Below, one piece after another: positions 29,835-35,206 of a stretch of 35,206 bases of DNA. The stretch lies in the NCBI GenBank assembly GCA_003402735.1, contig QQNE01000042.1:1-35206 (forward strand). Reading direction: 5' to 3'. The notes under the pieces were generated by a model, which saw only the letters and a list, made by a program, of their open reading frames with translations, was not told where the DNA came from and ran no database searches. How positions within the stretch are numbered: position 1 is the stretch's first letter; every line of letters starts with the position of its first letter. Position numbers and translations under genes: made by a program. The DNA comes from Verrucomicrobiota bacterium (GTDB taxonomy: Bacteria > Verrucomicrobiota > Verrucomicrobiia > Verrucomicrobiales > DEV007).

Positions 29835-29958
29835 GACACGTTCAAGCCCACGTCCGATCTGAATGGTCCTCGCCCGAGTGTGGCCGTTGCCGACAACGAC
29901 TGGCCGTAAGACGCTGTCGCCCGCCGCCCTGTATTCCGGGAGGAAGTCGGCGATCCCG
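29835..29958 (-). mobile_element. IS256-family transposase fragment
   Basis: About 40 codons in frame with the nucleotidyltransferase read IADFLPEYRAAGDS, then VVVGNGHTRARTIQ. By my hand alignment, 22 of 40 residues match the N-terminal region of the IS256-type transposase remnant at 31362-31966 (IADFIQEHREVRDS, VVRNGHTRERTIH). The DNA stretch GATCGCCGACTTC is identical in both and marks the junction. The amount of divergence suggests a different source element from the neighbouring copy. Confidence 0.7.
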
Positions 29959-30223
29959 CAGACCGATTGCATGAGATCCACCACAATCTCGTCTGCCACC
30001 CGCACCACCGTGAATTTGGCGATGTCGCCCGGATCGAGTTGCTTCACAGCCTGGTCCGGCAACATTTCAAGCACACGGTAAACCTTCTCCTCGTTCTCCA
30101 ACGATGCATCGACGAGAAAATCGATGTCCATCGTCCTGCGACTGTAGCCGGCACCGATGATCGCGAACCCACCTACCACGACGGAACGGCAACCGCTTAA
30201 GTTCAGTGCCCGGCACAGTTGGA

Positions 30224-30505
30224 CTAAATCCTCGACGGATGGCTCGCGGGGCGCTCACCCGCCCTCTTCACCGCCGTAGCCACCAAATTTTTCATCATCC
30301 ATGCATCTGCCTCCTCATGGGATGCAAACCGGTAGACGCCCCGGGGAACACAAACTCCTCCGGTAGCTTCCCGCCATCGCTCCATATCAACCTTCCGGCT
30401 CGTAAGCTGTGTCAACGCCCGGCGCGGCCTCCTCGACCCGACGGTCTTTCCGATCGTCTCCTCAACGCTAATCACCGGATAACACTGATCATCCTTGCCG
30501 TTCAT
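30224..30505 (-). CDS. Small protein paired with the nucleotidyltransferase
   Basis: A 93-aa product with no named family that I recognise. It opens MNGKDDQCYPVISVEETIGK, has an arginine-rich middle (RRPRRALTQLTSRK), and shows a PRGVYRFASHEEADAWMMKN segment. The last segment looks like the tail of small proteins that precede nucleotidyltransferase genes in Verrucomicrobiota. The ATG is at 30503-30505 and the stop at 30224-30226. The family-like residues of the nucleotidyltransferase begin about here, so the two genes were adjacent or overlapping and probably form a two-gene unit. A toxin-antitoxin-like role is only a guess. The frame itself is intact, unlike its partner. Confidence 0.6.
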   Translation of the reverse strand: MNGKDDQCYPVISVEETIGKTVGSRRPRRALTQLTSRKVDMERWREATGGVCVPRGVYRFASHEEADAWMMKNLVATAVKRAGERPASHPSRI

Positions 30506-30583
30506 CGCGGTTCCACCGTAGCCTGTTGGGGGCGGAAGAGCAAGGTGTCCTGAGCAAAGTGATGGGGACCTGCCTTTCCCGCT

Positions 30584-30955
30584 TCAGGCGAGCACCAATC
30601 CGTGGAGAACCATTGGCGAAAAGTCAGCCAAATTGCTTGTTGCTAGGGAAGCCTGGGCTCGGATTGCCACCGCAGCGATTCAGCAGTCCGTGAAGCTCTT
30701 GGATCTTCGGCCCGTCTGGTTGAAAAGCTCCGCCGCCTTCTCCGCGTCGGCGCGTTCAAGTGCAACGGCATTCGGGAACAGACGACGAGCGAACGTCTCC
30801 GCTGCGGGCTAGAGTGGCCCGCAGAGGAACTCTCCCCAGGCAACCGTGCTGATCGCCAAGGTCTCACCGGCAATCAGCCAACCGACCAGTTGCGCTTCCT
30901 GCTCGCTTCCAGAGACGAGCGCGTCAATCAGGAAGTTGGTATCAAGCTGAATCAC
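30584..30955 (-). pseudogene. vapC: VapC-type PIN toxin with two in-frame stops
   Basis: Read from the GTG at 30953-30955, 124 codons give a full PIN-domain protein: IQLDTNFLIDALV at the start, WGEFLCGPL in the middle, SKSFTDC and LATSNLADF near the end. The four acidic positions of the PIN site are present as D5, E42, D90 and D111. Codon 49 is TAG (30809-30811) and codon 92 is TGA (30680-30682); both fall at places where the family continues without a gap (CGPL-PAAE and TDC-IAAVAI). Frame and length are otherwise undisturbed. It therefore looks like a recently disabled ribonuclease toxin, downstream of an intact antitoxin gene (24-base gap). A sequencing error would need two independent events. 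Confidence 0.75.
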
Positions 30956-30979
30956 GGGGATGGACTCAGTCGGGATTCA

Positions 30980-31186
30980 TTAGCGCCGACCCGCCGCAAC
31001 GGCATCCTTCCAGGCTGTTGCCCTCTCGGACGACAAGCCAACTTCCGCCTGCAACTGCCGGAACGCTTCCAGAGCTTCGCTCGCCGGGGAGCTAGGAGCA
31101 TGCGCATCCATCCAACGGCGGATCTCTTCCCACTGCTCTGGCGGCAGCCGGGCGATGGCGGCTTCGATTTCAGCGACAGTGCTCAC
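30980..31186 (-). CDS. Antitoxin-like protein of a vapBC pair
   Basis: Small acidic-helical protein of 68 aa (from the GTG at 31184-31186) reading STVAEIEAAIARLPPEQWEE, then IRRWMDAHAP, with a Lys/Arg-rich end. The EIEAAI-LPPEQ pattern is common in small antitoxins encoded just before PIN toxins. An in-frame ATG at 31229-31231 would add 15 residues that do not look conserved, so I prefer the later start. The toxin gene follows after 24 bases but carries two nonsense codons, so the antitoxin is presumably an orphan. It would normally bind VapC and repress the operon. Confidence 0.65.
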   Translation of the reverse strand: MSTVAEIEAAIARLPPEQWEEIRRWMDAHAPSSPASEALEAFRQLQAEVGLSSERATAWKDAVAAGRR

Positions 31187-31361
31187 GGAGGCAAGATGCT
31201 CGCCGCGGGGGGGGGTAGTCAAAGAGATCATGGCCAGCGTTCGCTGCGCATTCGGGTGACCGGAGAAAACGTTGGAGTCTGGATATCGTCAAATGTTAGG
31301 TATGAAGACTTGATGGCACAAGGGAAAATTGTCATGCGACGTTTTCCAACGGGTTGGGCAC

Positions 31362-31966
31362 TCACTCCTCGATCCCGTCGATGAAGCGCACACCGGCGAC
31401 CACCTTCGCCGGATGGGCGTGGCCACGCAGGCGTCTCCATTTCTTCTCGGCTTCCATCGAGAGCTTGAAGGCCAGCAGCGCTGGGTCCGGGTGGAGGAAA
31501 AAACCTCAGGCAGCGCCGCCCAGAAGCCGAGCGCCCCTTCCCCGAGGATGGCGGCGAGGGCCTCCCCCATCTGCTCGTCGGAGACGCCCTTGAGGGAAAG
31601 CGTGGGGATCAGGTTGTCGATCGAGGGGACCCGGCTCAGATAGGGCGGCAGGATCTTGCTGGTGAACTTGAGGGCCTTGCTGCGGTCGCGCGCCCGGGGC
31701 ACCTGGACCTCGACCGGTCCGAGCCCGGTGTGGATGGTCCTCTCCCGGGTGTGACCGTTGCGCACGACGGCCTGGCGCCCCTCGCTGTCGCGGACCTCCC
31801 GGTGTTCCTGGATGAAGTCGGCGATCTCGCGATCCAGCGCGTCGATGAGCAGGCGAATGGCCCCTTCCCGAAGGACCTGTTCGAGTTGGGAGCGGCAAGC
31901 TTCCGTTGTGGCCTACTCGACGCTGAATGAGAGTATGTCAGGGTTGGCGGTGGTAACTTTGGTGGT
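31362..31966 (-). pseudogene. IS256-family transposase remnant with central deletion
   Basis: Read on the minus strand, TTKVTTANPDILSFSVE, a TAG stop (31913-31915), then RSQLEQVLREGAIRLL, VVRNGHTRERTIHTGLGPVE and GFWAALPEVFSSTRTQRCW form the N-terminal half of an IS256 transposase. The frame then shifts directly into ALLAFKLSMEAEKKWRRLRG and VVAGVRFIDGIEE-stop, the normal C-terminus of the family. The whole catalytic centre between them is missing, a loss of some hundreds of bases. The codon at the expected start is TAG rather than ATG (31967-31969). The element is dead. Terminal inverted repeats were not identified. Confidence 0.8.
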
Positions 31967-32197
31967 CTATTGTTGTTGTTTCGCCAGGGTGTCGGCGCCG
32001 GCTCTCATCCAAAACTTTCGACTATACCCCTCAGCAGGCTTCGGATAATGGGAATTCAGCGCTCGCGGAGGCATGAAGTGTGTCCTCGGGCCGGTCAAAC
32101 CGTCCGGGACAGGCGGATCAAGGCACCTGGAACCGAGAACGAAAACTCCGGCGCAGTCCTGCGCAGTTCAAGACTACCCTCGCCAAATTTGTTGCAC

Positions 32198-33448
32198 CTA
32201 TGGGCACGCATCAAGAGTGATCCTGACGTTTTCGGTCGCGAGAAACGATCCAGCCTTGTTACCCACACGATAAAGCCGGTCCAAATTCTCCTTCTTTGCG
32301 GAGTCGATCATTCTGATCTCGTCTACCGCCTTCGTAAATTCCGCCTCAGATCGAAAATCGTTGTGAATGATCGGCTTCAGCTGATCTGTCTCCAACGATG
32401 CATTTAACCGGCGAAAGGTAAGCAGTGGCGACGCAGTCATGGCGAAACTTGGCATCGTACCTATCTCTCCGTTGATCTGGGACCGAAAGGCACCATTCAT
32501 TCCGGGCGGCACAGAGAGCGCCTGCATGTGTTTGAGTCCAAGCAATGCGGTATCTTGCATGATCCCCATCATTGCGTGGTAGGCACGCTCGACGTTGCTC
32601 TTCGCCTCGTATGCCGGGATCGCAATCTGATTGAACCATTGCCCCGTACCGATCGAAAGCATGAAGAGCTTCTCCGGACCCGCGCTCCACTGAAACGGAT
32701 AATCTTTGTGCAGTGCAAGCGTAAGCAACTCTAGGGAAGGATTGTTCATACCTCCGACCGCACCATCCACAAATAATCCGTGCTCGACGACCCTGCCATT
32801 TTCCCCTTGCACATCGAACTTGTGAGGATCGAAGAAATAGGGGGCTGCGGTGCTTGCTCTTACGATGTCTCTCACCTTGTAGAACCTGTTTCCACCCTGG
32901 TCCCAGAACCGAGAGCCAGGATGATTTGATAGCACCCACGGCTTTCCTGTATCCATACGCTTGGTGAAGAGCGCAAAGCCGGTTAAAAAGCTTGGACTCT
33001 GTAACTCCACATCGCCAAATTGCTCATTGAGCTGCTGATCAATGCTCTTCTTATCATACTTAGCAATCCTGAATCCAGTACGAATTGTCTTGGGAAAAAT
33101 GGCTTTCGCTAACCTGAGATAGAGACTTTCAATTTCTTCCACCCGCTTTCCCTGTGCCAAAAGCGCGGCAATAATGGAACCAGTGGACGTCCCGCCAATT
33201 AGATCGAAATACTCACACAGCCGGAACGCCTCGGGTTTATCAGGACATTTAACCTTGGCCAACGAACTTTCAACATGATGGAGAATGCCAAGCGTAAGTA
33301 GGCCTCGCACTCCTCCCCCATCAAGAGAGAGAATTCGCTTCGGCAAACCAGCGACCGTAGGATGCAACCGGCGGTGAAGTTCCACTTCGGCAGGGCGGAG
33401 CACGACGTCAGGAGAAGCGACTGGAGACATTCCAAAACGACCAAACAT
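32198..33448 (-). CDS. Patatin-like phospholipase
   Basis: Predicted lipid acyl hydrolase, 416 aa. The oxyanion-hole motif D43-G-G-G-V-R-G49, the nucleophile elbow G86-T-S88-T-G90 and the catalytic aspartate D228 in FVDGAVGGMNNPS are all intact, so the Ser-Asp dyad is complete. No signal peptide is visible, which favours a cytoplasmic enzyme. The ATG at 33448 is used here; an ATG 18 bases later gives MSPVASPD and is equally possible. GC content is visibly lower than in the operons to the left, and the gene stands alone beside transposase debris, suggesting transfer. Some patatins serve as effectors in anti-phage systems such as CBASS, but no cyclase or other partner is present in this window, so a general lipase role is equally likely. 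Confidence 0.88.
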   Translation of the reverse strand: MFGRFGMSPVASPDVVLRPAEVELHRRLHPTVAGLPKRILSLDGGGVRGLLTLGILHHVESSLAKVKCPDKPEAFRLCEYFDLIGGTSTGSIIAALLAQGKRVEEIESLYLRLAKAIFPKTIRTGFRIAKYDKKSIDQQLNEQFGDVELQSPSFLTGFALFTKRMDTGKPWVLSNHPGSRFWDQGGNRFYKVRDIVRASTAAPYFFDPHKFDVQGENGRVVEHGLFVDGAVGGMNNPSLELLTLALHKDYPFQWSAGPEKLFMLSIGTGQWFNQIAIPAYEAKSNVERAYHAMMGIMQDTALLGLKHMQALSVPPGMNGAFRSQINGEIGTMPSFAMTASPLLTFRRLNASLETDQLKPIIHNDFRSEAEFTKAVDEIRMIDSAKKENLDRLYRVGNKAGSFLATENVRITLDACP

Positions 33449-33801
33449 GTGGGACTATTGATGTCAACTGAAAGAATTCTCCTTTTCGAGCCCGCCCACC
33501 CACGAGTCACCAGTCGGCATGGGATGGTGGGGGTTCAGTCAGCGAGCCGGCTGTGGCCGAACGCCTCCGAGCCCAGGCCCACCAAGCCGGCGCTCAAAGG
33601 TTCAGCATCGCCGCTCCGAAAACCATCTACCACGGCCTCATAGCCAAGTACGCACCTTCCCAAAACCTCACTTTTATCCCCCGGCAGCAAGCATTCATCC
33701 GCAATCATGATCGCCAATTCCCGGAGGTGAAGGAGCTCGCTCCTGAACGAGTACGAACTCATTAGGCGCCAGGAAGGAAGGAAACACGGCTGGCACCGAT
33801 C
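33449..33801. other. Gene-poor spacer
   Basis: This 353-base stretch separates the patatin start from the lipoprotein stop. Short open frames exist on both strands (70-93 codons), but none resembles a known family, and the longer ones overlap each other antisense. It should contain the patatin promoter; I could not identify one with confidence. Confidence 0.5.
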
Positions 33802-34302
33802 TCAGCGACCATTGCCCACGTAAACCGCCGAAATCTGATCGTAAGTCGCAACGCTCAAGGGTGTAGGACTCCTGCGCAAATCATAGACGTTCGTATTCAC
33901 CAAGGAATTGCTCTGAGTATCCCAAAGCATTACGCTTGCGTCTCCCTGCGATCGCGCGTCTAACGGAGCATCAACAGCTATATAACGGCTTTTGGCCTTC
34001 GAAGTTCCACCGCGCATATTCATACTCTGCGTGTACGATTGTGCACAAGCGCGCGCGGCAGCTTGCTGCTGCGCTGTTGCCTTGCGTTTGGCGATGTAAT
34101 ACACGACTACTCCCGTTCCAACACCAATCAACACAGCTTCCTTCGGTGAAGCTCCAGTTGCCGCGGCAATTACAGTGTTAATCAAACCGACTGCAATCCC
34201 CGCAGCCGCTGCTTTTTGACCGGGTGTCATTGTCTGACACCCAGTGAGGGGTAGAACCAGAATCAGTGTAGCAATACAATAGTTTTTCAGTGCGCGTGTC
34301 AT
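33802..34302 (-). CDS. Lipoprotein with glycine-rich hydrophobic segment
   Basis: Small exported lipoprotein of 166 aa. The signal ends in a lipobox L19-T-G-C22, so the mature N-terminus would be a lipidated cysteine. Residues about 30-70 are rich in Gly/Ala/Val (AAAAGIAVGLINTVIAAATG, GVGTGVVVYYIAK), resembling glycine-zipper segments. The C-terminal half (SRYIAVDAPLDARSQGDASV...) is soluble and of no family I recognise. A purine-rich AAAGAAG directly precedes the ATG on the minus strand. It lies 20 bases downstream of the PEGA-repeat gene in the same direction, so the two are probably cotranscribed and may act together in the envelope. Confidence 0.75.
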   Translation of the reverse strand: MTRALKNYCIATLILVLPLTGCQTMTPGQKAAAAGIAVGLINTVIAAATGASPKEAVLIGVGTGVVVYYIAKRKATAQQQAAARACAQSYTQSMNMRGGTSKAKSRYIAVDAPLDARSQGDASVMLWDTQSNSLVNTNVYDLRRSPTPLSVATYDQISAVYVGNGR

Positions 34303-34322
34303 CTTCTTTAATTTGGTTTCTC

Positions 34323-35108
34323 TTATTCTCTCTCAAGAGTAGCTTTCAGCTTTAGCATCCGTTGCGCACGAAGGCTGTCAGAAATGGTTACCGACTGATA
34401 GCCTTTCTTCTCCAGGCGAAGCTGAACGGGTCCCGGCCTTCGGAGAATCTGCGCTGGTGTCAACAGATTTTGGTTCATCCCGGCATCACCGCCCACTTTG
34501 AGCGGGCTCCCATCGGGACCGATTATAGTCGCTCCAGGTGGTTCGGACTCAACCTCGATCAACCCATAATCGAACTGGAAAACTACCCTTCCTTTGAAGC
34601 CAGGAGTGACAGTGATCTCTCGCTGAATCTCATCCAGATCGGGCATGAAAGCGCGAACCGTCATCACCCCGGCTTTCAGCGGACAGGAAAAAGGTGCCAC
34701 CCCCAACTCTTCCGATCCCAGAAAGATTCGAGCTCCTTGAGGAGCGCTGTCAAAGCTAACGATATCATAGCCCCATTCAAACGCGAGCTCGTTGAGTTTG
34801 TCCGGGTCAGCACTCATCTCAACCAGCTTAACAGGCCAGTTTTTATAACGAGCCTCAAGTTTGTGAGACCCTTGTGGTAACCATTTGTGTAACGGTGTCT
34901 CTCCCAGCCTCTGATCATTCCAGAAGACCGTCACCTTGTCCGGATTGGAGGTGATGCTGACTTCCGCCAGACGCAGATCCACCTCGACGGGAACTGTCTC
35001 GCCGGATCGAATTGTGAGGTTCGAGCGACGTTCTACGCGCCCTTGCTGCCGCCAGGACACTTCGTAGACTCCTGTAGGTAAGTTCCTGGATTCAACGCTG
35101 AAGTGCAA
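34323..35108 (-). CDS. PEGA-repeat protein, 5' end uncertain
   Basis: Beta-rich protein with PEGA-type repeats, which are usually surface or envelope modules. Repeats are visible at about residues 45-90 (AEVSITSNPDKVTVFWNDQR), 115-165 (SFDSAPQGARIFLGSEELGV) and 180-240 (EVESEPPGATIIGPDGSP). The only start codon is a TTG at 35106-35108, giving 261 aa. Upstream the frame stays open for 27 codons with hydrophobic, signal-like residues (ITQLTLFSIAPL) but no ATG, until a TAG at 35190-35192 that lies inside an inverted repeat. The native N-terminus may thus have been lost, or the gene may begin at a non-standard codon. It precedes the lipoprotein gene. Confidence 0.65.
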   Translation of the reverse strand: MHFSVESRNLPTGVYEVSWRQQGRVERRSNLTIRSGETVPVEVDLRLAEVSITSNPDKVTVFWNDQRLGETPLHKWLPQGSHKLEARYKNWPVKLVEMSADPDKLNELAFEWGYDIVSFDSAPQGARIFLGSEELGVAPFSCPLKAGVMTVRAFMPDLDEIQREITVTPGFKGRVVFQFDYGLIEVESEPPGATIIGPDGSPLKVGGDAGMNQNLLTPAQILRRPGPVQLRLEKKGYQSVTISDSLRAQRMLKLKATLERE

Positions 35109-35126
35109 CGGAGCTATGGAAAATAA

Positions 35127-35195
35127 GGTTAGCTGGGTTATTCTGGCTGCCGAAACAATTCCCGTTGTACGATGCCAGTATTCACCCAGCTAACC
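35127..35195. repeat. Inverted repeat at the 5' end of the PEGA gene
   Basis: GGTTAGCTGGGT (35127-35138) and ACCCAGCTAACC (35184-35195) are perfect 12-bp inverted arms with 45 bases between them, and similarity continues inward (ATTCTGG against CCAGTATTC). They could be a hairpin or the ends of a small mobile element. The window ends just beyond, so this cannot be settled. Confidence 0.6.
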
Positions 35196-35206
35196 GAAGG
35201 TGAACG

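Larger units (their letters stand above)
29733..30179 (-). pseudogene. Nucleotidyltransferase gene chimeric with an IS256 fragment
   Basis: The N-terminal part is a minimal nucleotidyltransferase of the DUF6036/AbiEii-like type: VVGGFAIIGAG followed by RRTMDIDFLVDASLENEEKV and DEIVVDLM carries the GG...D-x-D...D pattern of the fold. The frame also reads family-like residues upstream of the GTG at 30179 (LVQLCRALNLSG), but no standard start codon is available before a stop, so the 5' end is damaged or uses a rare start. After CGIADF the sequence abruptly becomes IS256 transposase-like. It then runs into hexamer repeats, giving a spurious SKSKSKSKSRSK tail. The true C-terminal half of the enzyme is missing, so the gene is probably non-functional. 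A small gene lies immediately upstream. Confidence 0.75.

Noticed and set aside
30643-30873. Minus-strand open frame of 76 codons rich in arginine
   Set aside because: It is an off-frame shadow of the disrupted PIN toxin.
30584-30955. Stop-codon recoding in the PIN toxin
   Set aside because: Two different stop codons in one short gene beside several decayed genes are better explained by pseudogenisation.
31970-32407. Plus-strand open frame of 145 codons overlapping the patatin 3' end
   Set aside because: No family resemblance; most of it is antisense to the well-supported patatin gene.
32198-33448. CBASS effector (CapV-like patatin)
   Set aside because: No CD-NTase cyclase or ancillary gene is present; the nearby nucleotidyltransferase fragment is of a different type and broken.
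33535-33765. Overlapping plus and minus open frames of 70-75 codons in the patatin/lipoprotein spacer
   Set aside because: No recognisable motifs, start context or conserved neighbours; either could be chance.

Overview
The window is GC-rich (roughly two thirds G+C by eye over the first 29.5 kb). It carries repeated secreted cytochrome/DUF modules (PSCyt1-PSCyt2-PSD1, DUF1501, DUF1592-type, DUF1552). These are a hallmark of the Planctomycetota-Verrucomicrobiota group. Together with the TCGAAA hexamer runs and the start sites that mostly lack a Shine-Dalgarno sequence, I favour a Verrucomicrobiota chromosome, but this is inference without a marker gene.

Layout. 1-1231: 3' part of a family 4 type glycosyltransferase. 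1319-4837: a glycolate-oxidase-like operon glcD-glcE-glcF with overlapping stop/start codons. 4894-17847: an IclR regulator, then a PSD1/DUF1501 pair, a DUF1592-type/DUF1552 pair (the former with an N-terminal propeller), and a sugar-dehydrogenase-like propeller fused to PKD, cytochrome c and a C-terminal beta domain. 17968-29555: an SDR dehydrogenase and a FadR-type GntR regulator, then two more PSD1/DUF1501 pairs and a secreted CocE/S15 hydrolase. All these genes are on the plus strand with mostly tiny gaps.

How they may work together. A near-identical 18-bp palindrome (TGGTATGACCTCATACCA and TGGTATGACCTCCTACCA) lies directly upstream of glcD and of the SDR gene. The linked FadR-type regulator is its obvious candidate ligand. 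I therefore read 1.3-29.5 kb as one catabolic locus: exported cytochrome-bearing proteins and hydrolase-fold partners act on an extracellular or periplasmic substrate, and glcDEF and the SDR oxidise hydroxy-acid or sugar-derived products inside. The substrate cannot be named from sequence.

29556-32197 is a graveyard of small minus-strand genes: inverted hexamer arrays, a nucleotidyltransferase fused to an IS256 fragment, a small partner gene, a vapBC pair whose toxin has two in-frame stops, and an IS256 transposase with its centre deleted. 32198-35206 has visibly lower GC and holds a patatin-like phospholipase, a lipoprotein and a PEGA-repeat protein, probably acquired by transfer. No rRNA, tRNA or CRISPR array was seen.
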